64,000 nt of DNA from JANRIG01 sp033765235 (GCA_033765235.1 JANRIG010000030.1:1-64000); one strand, 5' to 3'. Shown: positions 51,905-62,161, numbered from the stretch's first letter. Translations and numbers: made by a program. The notes: generated by a model from the sequence alone, not told the origin.

Positions 51905-52432
51905 CTAAAATATTTGCCTCAATTGCATGATGGCACTTCTTATTTTTGTTTTCACGGTGCCCAAAGGCATATTAAGTTTTTGTGCTACTTCGCTTTGGGT
52001 ATAGCCTTTGAAGTATACCCAATCTATCAACTCGTAATATTGAGGGTCAAGCTTTTGCGCTATTTCTTTGATGCCAATATGCTCTATTTTGTGCTCTACG
52101 CTTTCAGTCTCTTCTATTGTATCAATTGACTTATGCTCCATTTTCATACTTTTGCTCCTTAGTTTGTCAATGGCTGTATTGCGTGTGATATTGAGCATCC
52201 ATGTGAATAGTGTGCCCTTTCTTGCATCGTACTTGTCAATATTTTTCCACATTTTTATGAACGAGTCTTGTATCACATCTTCTGCCAAAGGCACCGAACG
52301 AACTATCTGTAAAGTGACTCCGAATAATGCATCTATGTACGTATTATAAAGCATTTCAAAAGCAGATTTCTCTAACTTTTTGAGCCTTATAATAAGTTCA
52401 TCTTCACTTACTTTTAATTCAAATACTTTCAA
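51905..52432 (-). CDS. ECF-type RNA polymerase sigma factor (SigK-like)
   Basis: 175 residues. Region 2 is seen in LAEDVIQDSFIKMWKNIDKY with RKGTLFTWMLNITRNTAIDK, and region 4 in TQSEVAQKLNMPLGTVKTKI. It pairs with the downstream RskA-like anti-sigma. Its target promoters cannot be inferred from this window. The start ATG is 125 bases from the divergent bshB1 gene. Confidence 0.93.
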   Translation of the reverse strand: MKVFELKVSEDELIIRLKKLEKSAFEMLYNTYIDALFGVTLQIVRSVPLAEDVIQDSFIKMWKNIDKYDARKGTLFTWMLNITRNTAIDKLRSKSMKMEHKSIDTIEETESVEHKIEHIGIKEIAQKLDPQYYELIDWVYFKGYTQSEVAQKLNMPLGTVKTKIRSAIMQLRQIF

Positions 52433-52557
52433 AACCCTTTATTATTTGGGTTTAAAATTATCAAAATACTTACGATTATCTGTGTATATTAGATTTTTTT
52501 TGCCAAAATTTATCTGTAAAATGTACCCTATTGCACCACAATACCTATCTTAGCCGT

Positions 52558-53274
52558 ATGAAATTGGATATATTGGTAATGGCTGCCCACCCTGATGATG
52601 CAGAACTGGCCTGCGGAGGCACCATAGCGTTGCACACCGGCAAAGGCTATAGTGTAGGTGTGGCAGACCTTACCCGGGGCGAACTGGGTACCAGAGGCAC
52701 TGCAGAGATTAGAATGAATGAGGCAGCACAAGCAGCCCAAATATTAAAATTATCATGCCGCACAAATCTGAAATTAATGGACGGATATATAAGCAATGAT
52801 ATAGCTTCGCAAATAGATGTGATAAAAATAATCAGATGTCACCAACCTGAGATATTAATTATCAATGCTACAGAAGATAGGCACCCTGACCATGCAAGGG
52901 CAGCCGAGCTGTGTATGAATGCACAGTTTTTGAGTGGATTGGCTAAGATAAAAACCACATACCAAACGCACGAGCAAGCACCTTGGAGACCCAAAAGTGT
53001 GTATCACTACATACAAGATACTTACATTAAGCCAAATGTGATAGTAGATATATCATCACATTTTGATATAAAAATGCAAAGTATAATGACCTACAAATCA
53101 CAATTTTACGACCCAAGCAGTGAATACAGCAACACCTATATATCCGACAAAAAGTATTTGGAATATATCAAAGCCAGGGCTGTGGAAATGGGGCATGCCA
53201 TAGGTGTCATGTACGGTGAGGGCTTTGTGAAAGCCAATGCAGTTGGGGTACAAACCTTATTTCATGTATTATAA
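52558..53274 (+). CDS. bshB1: Bacillithiol biosynthesis deacetylase
   Basis: 238 residues from ATG at 52558; a TTG nine codons earlier adds a weak N-terminal extension. It belongs to the LmbE/PIG-L family: AAHPDDAELACGG with His11 and Asp14, and DRHPDHARAAELC with zinc-binding His. BshB1 removes the acetyl group from GlcNAc-malate in making the low-molecular-weight thiol bacillithiol, which many Bacteroidota use. YKSQFYDPSSEYSNTYISDK is typical of the group. bshA and bshC are not in the window. Confidence 0.92.
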   Translation: MKLDILVMAAHPDDAELACGGTIALHTGKGYSVGVADLTRGELGTRGTAEIRMNEAAQAAQILKLSCRTNLKLMDGYISNDIASQIDVIKIIRCHQPEILIINATEDRHPDHARAAELCMNAQFLSGLAKIKTTYQTHEQAPWRPKSVYHYIQDTYIKPNVIVDISSHFDIKMQSIMTYKSQFYDPSSEYSNTYISDKKYLEYIKARAVEMGHAIGVMYGEGFVKANAVGVQTLFHVL

Positions 53275-53285
53275 TATTGGTATAG

Positions 53286-54056
53286 ATGAAGTTATATTAC
53301 AGACATTTTGGGCAAGGCACTCCTCTTATAGTGATACACGGGCTTTTTGGCAGTAGCGACAATTGGCTCACTGTTTGCAAAAGTTTTACATCGCAACACT
53401 CAGTATATCTCTTAGATATGCGCAATCATGGTCAATCGCCGCACAGCACTGAGCATAATTATGCCCTCATGGCGGCTGATGTGTATGAATTTGTACATGA
53501 GCACAACCTCAAAAATGTAATATTACTTGGGCACTCTATGGGGGGCAAAGTAGTGATGAAATATTTAGAAAAATATAGTGCTAATGTGCTTAAAGCAGTG
53601 ATTGTGGACATATCACCACGATACTATGCCCCACACCACAGCAGAGAAATTGAGGCTTTGCTATCTATACCTCTCCACAATATAGGTTCAAGGCAAGAAG
53701 CCGATGATATAATGGCTCGCAAGATACCTGAAATAGGAGTAAGACAATTTTTGCTCAAAGGCCTATATAGGAATGACAGTGGTTTATTTGCATGGAGATT
53801 TAACTTAAATACCATTATTAATGAAATTAATAATATTGGCGAAGCCACTACTTACGACACCAAGTGCCAAACAGATACCTTATTTGTACGTGGCGAAAAT
53901 TCAAAATATATACAGCCACACGATTTGGAAACAATAAATGACAATTTTGCACATTATCTGGTAGTCACTATACCCCTAAGTGGGCATTGGGTGCAGGCTG
54001 ACCAACCAATTTTATTCACAGAGGCTGTAAATAAGTTTATTAGCAATAATATTTAG
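53286..54056 (+). CDS. Alpha/beta hydrolase (YbfF-like esterase)
   Basis: 256 residues. HGLFGSSDNW gives the oxyanion loop, GHSMGG holds the nucleophile Ser84, and GHWVQAD supplies His at about residue 234. Order and spacing fit the YbfF family of small esterases. The start is 11 bases after the bshB1 stop, so co-transcription is likely, with no clear mechanistic link. The 3' end is 10 bases from the convergent cupredoxin protein gene. Confidence 0.87.
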   Translation: MKLYYRHFGQGTPLIVIHGLFGSSDNWLTVCKSFTSQHSVYLLDMRNHGQSPHSTEHNYALMAADVYEFVHEHNLKNVILLGHSMGGKVVMKYLEKYSANVLKAVIVDISPRYYAPHHSREIEALLSIPLHNIGSRQEADDIMARKIPEIGVRQFLLKGLYRNDSGLFAWRFNLNTIINEINNIGEATTYDTKCQTDTLFVRGENSKYIQPHDLETINDNFAHYLVVTIPLSGHWVQADQPILFTEAVNKFISNNI

Positions 54057-54066
54057 CGCGATGCTT

Positions 54067-55821
54067 CTACTTTAATATCACTACTCTTTGGGTGACCATG
54101 AGTTTATCAGCATCATATATTTGTACAATATATATACCCCCTGATAGCGCATCTGTACCTATCTCCATTACTCCGGGGCATAAGCAAGCTTTTGCTTTGC
54201 CTCCTTTGCATACAGATTGGGTATAGGGCGTGTGTATCACCATGTTCATTTGGTTGTCATATATTTTTATGCTCACGTTATTCTTATTTATTCCACCTGC
54301 AAAACTTACAAATATTCTTTCTTTAGCAGGATTGGGGTAAATTGTTATTTTCTCATTTTCAGTATCTTGTATGGCAATTCCTGTCACCGTAGGAGCTACA
54401 TAGGTAAACGTAAAACCTGTAGATGTAGCTGTACAGCCACCTACATTTACCACTACCTTATATACACCGCTCACAGTGGGTGTGTAGCTGGCACTTGTAG
54501 CACCAGTCAATATGCCTCGAGCATCAGAGTACCATTGTATATTATTCACAACACTTGAGGCTAAGTACTTCACATCAGGGCATGGTGTGGTCACACAAGC
54601 GAGGGTGTTTTGAGTAATAACAGGGGCAGAAGGTACTGTTACTACATTGATTATTAATGTGTTGGATGTGACACTCTGTACAGTGGCGCAACTTAAGGAA
54701 CTTATTAATGTACCAGTAATAGTGTGCGTGCCTACTGTGAGGTTGCTTACTTCTTTGTAGGTAGATGTGCCACCTGCTACAGATACATTATCAATATACA
54801 AGGCATATACAGGAGTGGCTCCGCCACCATTGGGGGTGCCGCTTATGGATAATGTAGCACCAAAGCATAAATTCACAGCCGGACTTGACTGTATCACCAA
54901 TGTAGGAGTCACAGATGATGTCATGGTGAGTACATAGCCTACTGTGGTTTGGCTGTAGGCTGCTGAGTTACACCCTTGTGTAGTGCCTGTTATCACTGCT
55001 CTTGCTATATCGTTGTTTTGTAAGGTAGTACTTACATAGGAGTTGGTACCTGTGCCCACAATACTTCCATTCACCATCCATGTAAATGAAGGGTTGGTTA
55101 AATTGGTGGAAGTACCAGCAAAAGTAATGGTGTTGCCTGTGCATACGGCACCTACCGGAGTAACATCTATATCATAGTCTGCTGCAGGAGAGTAGTTTAT
55201 AGAAATATTTGAGCCATTGTCTGCACTTGTTACCACCGGGTCAGATGATACTATACGCACCCTATAGTTGGTATTACCATGTACACTGCTCGGTACAGCC
55301 ACTACTATGCTCCCTGAGGATGTGCTCACCGTAGATAGCGTGGTAGTGGTATTGAAGTTGTCGTTTGATAGTTGTACCGAAAATATATTTCCGGGATTAA
55401 AAGAGCCTGCCTCACTGTACGAAACTGTGATATTGCCCCCACATATAGTGAGTGATGACACACCGGTAGTACTGATGGATGGAGCTGCTGCTGCCCCTGC
55501 CACGGTAAAAGAAGCTGTCATGCCGCTGTGCACACCGCATCTTACATTATATATACCTGCCACAGTAGGGGTAAATTCCCAAGTATGGTCTATTCCGGCA
55601 GTACCACTTACCAAAGATTGGTCTGCATTGTTGGGTACTGAAGAGAATACTACATTATGACTGCCACTACTCACGTTGAAAGTGATTTTGTCTCCTAAAG
55701 TTATCTGGAATGATGATGGTGCAAATGCAAATGAAGGCCCAACGGCTACTGAAATATCTGCTGCGTAGGATATTATACAGCTAAGGAGTGATATAAGGAA
55801 GGATATAAATCTATAGTTCAT
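54067..55821 (-). CDS. T9SS cargo with N-terminal blue-copper domain
   Basis: 584 residues from the ATG ending at 55821; the frame extends a little further but the signal peptide (RFISFLISLLSCIISYA) fits this start. Residues 20-105 form a cupredoxin: GPSFAFAPSSFQITLGD, SGSHNVVFSS with His55, and RCGVHSGM with Cys95, His98 and Met101, the spacing found in amicyanin/pseudoazurin. Then several PKD/Ig-like domains (about 110-480) and a type A sorting domain (IQDTENEKITIYPNPAKER...). The sorting domain has an extra Cys-rich insert, VCKGGKAKACLCPGV. A surface copper protein could act in electron transfer, but the family cannot tell this alone. Confidence 0.87.
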   Translation of the reverse strand: MNYRFISFLISLLSCIISYAADISVAVGPSFAFAPSSFQITLGDKITFNVSSGSHNVVFSSVPNNADQSLVSGTAGIDHTWEFTPTVAGIYNVRCGVHSGMTASFTVAGAAAAPSISTTGVSSLTICGGNITVSYSEAGSFNPGNIFSVQLSNDNFNTTTTLSTVSTSSGSIVVAVPSSVHGNTNYRVRIVSSDPVVTSADNGSNISINYSPAADYDIDVTPVGAVCTGNTITFAGTSTNLTNPSFTWMVNGSIVGTGTNSYVSTTLQNNDIARAVITGTTQGCNSAAYSQTTVGYVLTMTSSVTPTLVIQSSPAVNLCFGATLSISGTPNGGGATPVYALYIDNVSVAGGTSTYKEVSNLTVGTHTITGTLISSLSCATVQSVTSNTLIINVVTVPSAPVITQNTLACVTTPCPDVKYLASSVVNNIQWYSDARGILTGATSASYTPTVSGVYKVVVNVGGCTATSTGFTFTYVAPTVTGIAIQDTENEKITIYPNPAKERIFVSFAGGINKNNVSIKIYDNQMNMVIHTPYTQSVCKGGKAKACLCPGVMEIGTDALSGGIYIVQIYDADKLMVTQRVVILK

Positions 55822-55871
55822 GGATTTTTTTTTAAATGTATGAAATAGGTAAAAAATATCCAAATATTATA

Positions 55872-57458
55872 TCATTTTTTTAAGAGTATTACCCCGAGGT
55901 TTTGCACTATTATTTTTTTATTGTAATACTTGTTAAGGTCTATGTAATAATCTCTCACGGGGTACCAACTTCGAAAGTCATAATCTGCTTTGGTGCTCAC
56001 AGAGTCTATTCTTGACGTGAGGTTGTCATTCATAATAAATAATATTTTGCTCTCTTTCAGTGATTTATCAAAAGCTTTCATGTCATAAGGTCTAATAAAT
56101 AAATGAGCAGGGTATATAATCCTATGGTTGAATACTAAATCATAAAAATATACATAGCCGGGTGCACTGCCAAACACCATAGCGGTGGTAGCATTATTAA
56201 ATTTTATTCCGGTGCTATTCAAACTATCATATAGTGCCTTTTGCCTCAGATACAACTTTTCATCTGAGAAATATAATGTTTCCCCGTTAGGATATTTGAT
56301 GCTGTTTATTTTCAACGTTTTGCTTGTGAGCATATTGTTTTTTACAAATGATAATACATGAATGATATAGGGCACACAAAATAGAGCTATGATAGTAAAT
56401 CTAACTATTTTTGAGGTGTTCAACTCAATTATTAGTGGTATCCCGGCCATACATATCCAAAAATAACCCAAATAGTGCGATTCTGTGCGAAATATCAAAA
56501 GTGCTGATATGATGTATATCATAGGAAAGCATATCCAAATAGGCACTCTTGCGGTAGGGTTTAATATTTTTTGCATAATAAAAAACAGGGCTGTGAATAT
56601 TATCACAAAAAACTGTACGTATCCTCCTCCCAAAAAATAGTTGATTGAATAGGTGTAGGGCAAAGCAAACATGCCAGATTTCAAATGCTGTATTTTATAA
56701 TGGTCTTTTAAGTAATAGGGGAATACCATGTCTGCAGCTATATTATATCCGCATGTAAAGCACAATGCCAAATAATAAACTAATATGATGGCTGCAAATC
56801 CTAATGCATATTGCATGATATATTTGTACCTATATTTATCAAAATGCCCACTGAATAAAATATATAATACTATCACCACAAAAGTGGATGCAGAAAGCCC
56901 AAATTTTGATGTATGCAACATGGCACTGAATACCCCCGCGAGCACTATATGCTTGGGAGTGTAGGTGCTTGAGGTCATAGCTGAGCTTAGGCATAATATA
57001 GTCATGAATAAAAATATTTGGTCTGAAATAAAAAATACAGGCGATGGATGGTACTTGATGATAATGGCGTAAGTAAAAAATACGAATGCTGTAGCGTAGT
57101 ATATATTTAACTTGCTATTAACCAAATACAATAATATATTGAATGCCAAAAGGCTGAGTAAAAAACTGAAAAGGCAATAATTGAAAAGATTATAACCCCA
57201 AAGTGAAACCAATGGATACAGCAATAAATACCCGGCAGGTCCATATTGAATGTGTACGTCTTTGATTAACATTTTGCCATTTATAATTTCGCGCAATACC
57301 GCCAATGAAAATCCGGGGTCTTGATAGAGTAAGTACTCGTTGAGGAATGAGGTGTTGTCAAAATAGAACTTTATGAAGTATATGGTTATTAATGCAATAT
57401 TTATTGTGCCAAAAAATAGTATATTCTTTATGGGTTTATTCAAATGTATTTTTGTCAA
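55872..57458 (-). CDS. Polytopic membrane protein, GT39/ArnT-like
   Basis: 528 residues from a TTG start (the codon ends at 57458). About ten to twelve hydrophobic helices; the first loop reads LLYQDPGFSLAVLREIINGK followed by MLIKDVHIQYGPAGYLL, the pattern of lipid-linked-sugar glycosyltransferases of the GT39/PMT/ArnT group. The C-terminal 140 residues are a soluble extracytoplasmic segment (YLRQKALYDSLNSTGIKFNN). Three bases separate it from the upstream glycoside hydrolase gene, so they are co-transcribed. Substrate unknown. Confidence 0.7.
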   Translation of the reverse strand: MTKIHLNKPIKNILFFGTINIALITIYFIKFYFDNTSFLNEYLLYQDPGFSLAVLREIINGKMLIKDVHIQYGPAGYLLLYPLVSLWGYNLFNYCLFSFLLSLLAFNILLYLVNSKLNIYYATAFVFFTYAIIIKYHPSPVFFISDQIFLFMTILCLSSAMTSSTYTPKHIVLAGVFSAMLHTSKFGLSASTFVVIVLYILFSGHFDKYRYKYIMQYALGFAAIILVYYLALCFTCGYNIAADMVFPYYLKDHYKIQHLKSGMFALPYTYSINYFLGGGYVQFFVIIFTALFFIMQKILNPTARVPIWICFPMIYIISALLIFRTESHYLGYFWICMAGIPLIIELNTSKIVRFTIIALFCVPYIIHVLSFVKNNMLTSKTLKINSIKYPNGETLYFSDEKLYLRQKALYDSLNSTGIKFNNATTAMVFGSAPGYVYFYDLVFNHRIIYPAHLFIRPYDMKAFDKSLKESKILFIMNDNLTSRIDSVSTKADYDFRSWYPVRDYYIDLNKYYNKKIIVQNLGVILLKK

Positions 57459-57461
57459 TAT

Positions 57462-59219
57462 TTAATACTTCACCTCATATACTGAGGGTTTTATAAAATA
57501 CTTATTGTAATGATTTATTTTGCATTCGAGTTTAAATGTTTCTACGCCGCTCAAATCTGTATTTTTCAATTCCACACATACAAAATTGAGCCCTGACCAT
57601 ATTATTTTATTATGTTTTATCTGTACAGGTATGTTTTTTGTGAGAGTTTTTGCTGTAATAATGATGTTATCACTCATAGGTGTCATATCTTTTAGAGACT
57701 TTATATTTACAGCTTTGCCCAAAGAGTCAGTAAACTCTATCACCACCCTTATGTCAGACTTAGCCGTGCATTTCACTTCACCTGCGTAGGTGTTTTTGGC
57801 AGTACGTGTAAAGTTGGCAGCCAACGGGTTTATATATTTGGGAATGATAATATCTTCTTCCACTCCCAGTACAAATTTGTCCTGAGCATATTCATTGAGC
57901 CCTATCACAGCCATTTGCTCAGGACCTAATGACAGTTGGCCATTTTCTACGGCAGGCACATAGCCTTTGTCTGCAAATAATATTTTGTATTTTAAGGTAT
58001 TCACAGGCAATGTTATTTTTTTGAACGATTGCGAAGGGTTGCATACCGTGAACAGCTCCCCAATACCTGTCTTGGTGATATAGCCAAACGGCTGATTTTC
58101 TGAGGGGAAAGCACCCCAAACTGAAGTATTTCCTGATTGCAAAGCCTCAAAGTAAAGGCTTTGTGCGTGTGCAAACCACTGTTTGTCAGTATCTGAAAGC
58201 AGCTCCAAGTTGCCGTAATAGGTATTGAAATAGCTGCCTCTGGATAGTGCCAAGACTAGCATAGCTTTCCATGCAGATGTTTTGCGCCAATAGCCTGTGC
58301 CTGTGTTGGTTATAAAAAATGATGAATGGTCTATCCTGCGCAGCGGGATTTTGTTGAAGTGAAATTCTCTGAGCATTTGGTCGCTGTAGTAGTCCATAGA
58401 CCTCCACATTGAGGAGGTAGGTATTCTGCCAAAAGCAGGGTCGCCACAAAACATGGCATGGAGTACATCCAGCCATTTGGGGTTCACAGAGGTTTTTATT
58501 TCTTTTTCGCTTACCCAATCAGGCCAAGCCGGTTTTGTACCTGTGTCAAAGCCGTTGTAGCCTATCATCACTACCTCCGGATTTTTTTTGCGAAATGCTG
58601 TAAGTGCTGCATAGAGCGCATCCTCGTTCATTTTGCGTATTTGCAGTTCTGTATATTTGGTTTCATCGCCCGCTTTGGCAGCCCATAGTGCTACAAAGTC
58701 GAGCTTCATGAGTCTTATGCCTTTGTCATACCACATTTGCATATTTTTTATTACCTCGGGCAAATAACTGCCTGTGTACATGGCCATTTGCAGTTTGTTT
58801 TTGGAGGCTGCATCGGCCCATTTGTCTTGGTATTGTATCCATTTCACTTTGTCATTCCAGCCTAATACGTTAGGTGATATCCATAGTCCCAAGGTTACAT
58901 TGTTTTGCTTGCATTTATCCAAAATGGGGTCTATGCCTGACGTAAAGTTTTGAGGGTCAAACGCTGCATAAGCGCCGTTTGCACTATCAAACCAGTACAT
59001 GTCTATCAAAAAATAGTCTAAGGTGGTGCCATAGTTGCGCAATGTAAGGTATTGATCAAGCTCTTTATTAATGATATCGTCAGTTAGTTTCACATTGTCA
59101 GATAGTTGGTCGTGTGCGCCCCAAGTCACATATATGCCCAATGGTCTTGCAGGTACTATTTGGCTATATACATGGTGAAATAATAAATTAACCAATATAA
59201 ATGTATATATTAATCTCAT
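57462..59219 (-). CDS. Exported alpha-galactosidase-like glycoside hydrolase
   Basis: 585 residues from the ATG ending at 59219, which gives a signal peptide (YTFILVNLLFHHVYSQ). TIM-barrel motifs: DYFLIDMYWFDSANG, NNVTLGLWISPNVLGW, and GIRLMKLDFVALWAAKAGD with a probable catalytic Asp, followed by the general-acid region MIGYNGFD and WPDWVSEKEI. The text matches the GH27/GH36 clan D group, so a galactosidase is likely but a related specificity is possible. A C-terminal beta domain follows. It is followed after 3 bases by the polytopic protein gene. Confidence 0.7.
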   Translation of the reverse strand: MRLIYTFILVNLLFHHVYSQIVPARPLGIYVTWGAHDQLSDNVKLTDDIINKELDQYLTLRNYGTTLDYFLIDMYWFDSANGAYAAFDPQNFTSGIDPILDKCKQNNVTLGLWISPNVLGWNDKVKWIQYQDKWADAASKNKLQMAMYTGSYLPEVIKNMQMWYDKGIRLMKLDFVALWAAKAGDETKYTELQIRKMNEDALYAALTAFRKKNPEVVMIGYNGFDTGTKPAWPDWVSEKEIKTSVNPKWLDVLHAMFCGDPAFGRIPTSSMWRSMDYYSDQMLREFHFNKIPLRRIDHSSFFITNTGTGYWRKTSAWKAMLVLALSRGSYFNTYYGNLELLSDTDKQWFAHAQSLYFEALQSGNTSVWGAFPSENQPFGYITKTGIGELFTVCNPSQSFKKITLPVNTLKYKILFADKGYVPAVENGQLSLGPEQMAVIGLNEYAQDKFVLGVEEDIIIPKYINPLAANFTRTAKNTYAGEVKCTAKSDIRVVIEFTDSLGKAVNIKSLKDMTPMSDNIIITAKTLTKNIPVQIKHNKIIWSGLNFVCVELKNTDLSGVETFKLECKINHYNKYFIKPSVYEVKY

Positions 59220-59302
59220 AATTGATAAGGTGCTATATGTTTGCAAAATACTAAAGTTTGGCATTTAAATATTAAATCGACAAATATTTAATATATTGTA
59301 TG

Positions 59303-62101
59303 TTAATGAGCCTGAAGCCAATTGTAGCCGGTGCCTATGCCTATCTCCATGGGCACTTCCAAAATTATAGCATTTTTCATATAATGTTCTATTTTGGGTT
59401 TTATGTAGTCGAGCTCATCTGTAGCAGCATCAAATACCAACTCATCATGCACTTGCAATACCATTTTTGATTTGAGGTTGTCTTTTGTCATCCATTCATG
59501 TATATCTATCATGGCCTTTTTGATGATGTCAGCAGCTGTGCCTTGTATGGGTGCATTGATGGCATTGCGCTCGGCATATCCTCTGAGCGTGATGTTTCTT
59601 GAATTGATATCTCTCAAGTATCGCCTTCTGCCCAATATGGTAGTCACATACTCCTTTTCATGCGCTTCGTGTATCACTCTGTCCATGTATAATTTCACGG
59701 ATGGAAACTCCGCCCAATATGCTTCTATTATTTCTTTGGCTTCTGTACGCGATATGCTCAGGCGCTGGGCAAGACCAAAGGCTGATATGCCGTATATAAT
59801 TCCAAAATTTACCATTTTTGCTTTTCTGCGCATCTCTGAGTTTACATCATGAAGCGGCACCTTAAATACTTTGGAGGCAGTAGTGGAGTGTATGTCTACC
59901 CCGTTTTTGAATGCTGTTATCATGGCATCATCCTTTGCAAATGCAGCCATGATTCTGAGTTCTATTTGAGAATAGTCTGCAGATAGTATCACCCTGTTTT
60001 CGCTGCGCGGGATAAATGCTTTACGTATTTCTTTGCCTTTTTCGGTACGTATGGGTATGTTTTGCAGGTTTGGGTTGGTAGAGCTCAGCCTGCCTGTGGC
60101 AGCTACTGCTTGGTTGTAAGAGGTGTGTATGAGTCCTGTAGCTTTGCTTATCATACTCGGCAAGGCATCTACGTAGGTACTTTTGAGTTTTTGGTACTCT
60201 CTATATTCCAATATCTTGGAGGCTATTTCATGCTCATTGGCCAGCTTAGACAGTACTTCCTCGCCGGTAGCATATTGCCCTGTTTCGGTCTTTTTGGGTT
60301 TATCTTCCAATTTTAGTTTTTCAAACAGTATTACGCCGAGTTGCTTGGGCGATGAAAGTAAAAATTTTTCGCCTGCCAGTTCATATACTTTGCTTTCGCT
60401 TTCGCGCATGAGCCCATCTAATAATATGGAGTAATCGCTGAGCACAGAGGTATCTATTTTTACACCTGCTCGCTCCATATCTGCCAACACATATATGAGT
60501 GGAGTTTCTATGTCATAAAACAAGCTCTCCAGACCGGACTGCTTAAGGGTTGGGGCAAATCTGTGCTTGAGCTGTAGGGTAATATCTGCATCTTCGGCTG
60601 CATATATGGCTACCGCTGCTACATCTGCTTCACGCATATTGCCTTGCTCTTCATTTTTTTTACCTATAAGGGTGGTGATAGATATAGGCTCGTAGTTGAG
60701 GTAAGCTTTGGATAATAAGTCCATCCCGTGCCGCATATCGGGCTCTATTATGTAGTGGGCCAGCATGGTATCAAATATGCTGCCACGCACATTTACTCCA
60801 TAATTTTGCAATACCATGATGTCATATTTGATATTATGGCCTATTTTCACAATATTTTCATTCTCAAATACTGGTTTGAAAATATTTACTATTTCCATAG
60901 CTTTGGCTTGGTCATCAGGTATTGGAATGTAGTACCCGTCATGTATATGGTATGAAAATGAAATGCCTACAAGTTCGGCTTCTATGGTGTTGAGTGAGGT
61001 AGTTTCAGTATCAAAGCACAGCTCTGTTTGCAGCATAAGGTAGTTTAACAATGATTTGCATTCATCAAGTGTGTGCATACAATAATAATTTTTTATCACT
61101 GTATCTATATTTTCAGTCTGTGGCTTTGCAAGCACTTCATGCTCAGGCTTTTCTGCTACTGTGGCACTTTCAGGAGTATCAAAGAGAGATATTTGTCCTT
61201 TTACTGCTTCCTTTGGTTTCTTGGTAATGTTTTCGCCCAGTATTTTGCTTCGCAATTGCCTAAATTCTAAGTCGTCAAACACTGCTGCCACTGCGTCTTT
61301 ATTTATTTCTTTGATTAATAAATCATCAATGGATACTGATATAGGCACCTCACAAAATATGGTAGCAAGTTCTTTGGATTGCAAACCCTGCTGTGCAAAG
61401 TTTACCACGTTTTCTTTGAGCTTTCCGCTCAGTTTGTCTGCATTTTTTATAAGATTTTCTACTGTTTCATACTCAGATATAAGTTTTTGTGCGGTTTTTT
61501 CACCTATTCCTGGTATTCCCGGAATATTGTCCACACTATCTCCTTGCAGGCCGAGTATATCTCTCACTTGGTCTACATATTTTATTTGAAATTTGTCCAG
61601 CACTTTGGGTATGTCATACACCTCTGGTCCTTTGCCAAGAAATGCAGGTTTGTACACAAATACTTGTTCTGTCACTAGCTGGCAATAGTCTTTGTCCGAT
61701 GTCATCATATATATATGTGCATCATCATGGGCAAATTTTTTTGACAAAGTGCCAATGATGTCGTCTGCCTCATAGCCGTCCAATTCTAATATAGGAATAT
61801 TAAATGCACTAATTATACGCTTTATATAAGGTATGTTTTGTGTAATATCTTCGGGCTGTTCTTGTCTTTGTGCCTTATAATCAGCATATTGTATATGCCT
61901 GAAAGTAGGTGCAGCAGTGTCAAATGCTATAGCCATATGGGTAGGTTTTTCTTTTTGCAATATCTCCAGCATGGTGTTGGTAAAGCCAAAGCTTGCCCCT
62001 GTGTTCATACCCTTGGTATTGATTCGCGGATTTTGGGAGAATGCAAAATGTGCTCTGTATATTAGCGCCATGGCATCGAGCAGAAATATCTTGTAAGACA
62101 T
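59303..62101 (-). CDS. polA: DNA polymerase I
   Basis: 932 residues, full length. N-terminal 5'-3' exonuclease (LDAMALIYRAHFAFSQNPRI; DGYEADDIIGTL), a central 3'-5' exonuclease that looks active (LCFDTETTSLN; HNIKYDIMVL), and the polymerase with motifs A (LSADYSQIELRIMAAFA), B (RRKAKMVNFGIIYG) and C (LQVHDELVFD). Used for DNA repair and primer replacement. The gene lies 83 bases upstream of the glycoside hydrolase in the same strand; that gap makes a shared transcript uncertain. Confidence 0.98.
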   Translation of the reverse strand: MSYKIFLLDAMALIYRAHFAFSQNPRINTKGMNTGASFGFTNTMLEILQKEKPTHMAIAFDTAAPTFRHIQYADYKAQRQEQPEDITQNIPYIKRIISAFNIPILELDGYEADDIIGTLSKKFAHDDAHIYMMTSDKDYCQLVTEQVFVYKPAFLGKGPEVYDIPKVLDKFQIKYVDQVRDILGLQGDSVDNIPGIPGIGEKTAQKLISEYETVENLIKNADKLSGKLKENVVNFAQQGLQSKELATIFCEVPISVSIDDLLIKEINKDAVAAVFDDLEFRQLRSKILGENITKKPKEAVKGQISLFDTPESATVAEKPEHEVLAKPQTENIDTVIKNYYCMHTLDECKSLLNYLMLQTELCFDTETTSLNTIEAELVGISFSYHIHDGYYIPIPDDQAKAMEIVNIFKPVFENENIVKIGHNIKYDIMVLQNYGVNVRGSIFDTMLAHYIIEPDMRHGMDLLSKAYLNYEPISITTLIGKKNEEQGNMREADVAAVAIYAAEDADITLQLKHRFAPTLKQSGLESLFYDIETPLIYVLADMERAGVKIDTSVLSDYSILLDGLMRESESKVYELAGEKFLLSSPKQLGVILFEKLKLEDKPKKTETGQYATGEEVLSKLANEHEIASKILEYREYQKLKSTYVDALPSMISKATGLIHTSYNQAVAATGRLSSTNPNLQNIPIRTEKGKEIRKAFIPRSENRVILSADYSQIELRIMAAFAKDDAMITAFKNGVDIHSTTASKVFKVPLHDVNSEMRRKAKMVNFGIIYGISAFGLAQRLSISRTEAKEIIEAYWAEFPSVKLYMDRVIHEAHEKEYVTTILGRRRYLRDINSRNITLRGYAERNAINAPIQGTAADIIKKAMIDIHEWMTKDNLKSKMVLQVHDELVFDAATDELDYIKPKIEHYMKNAIILEVPMEIGIGTGYNWLQAH

Positions 62102-62161
62102 ATGGGTATGATTTTTTTTATAAAATAAACTTGTCCAATGTTAAGAAATTATTAAATTTTA

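Noticed and set aside
52531..52557. TTG extension of bshB1
   Set aside because: Adds nine residues before the KLDILVMAAHPDD opening that is typical for the family; ATG at 52558 is better.
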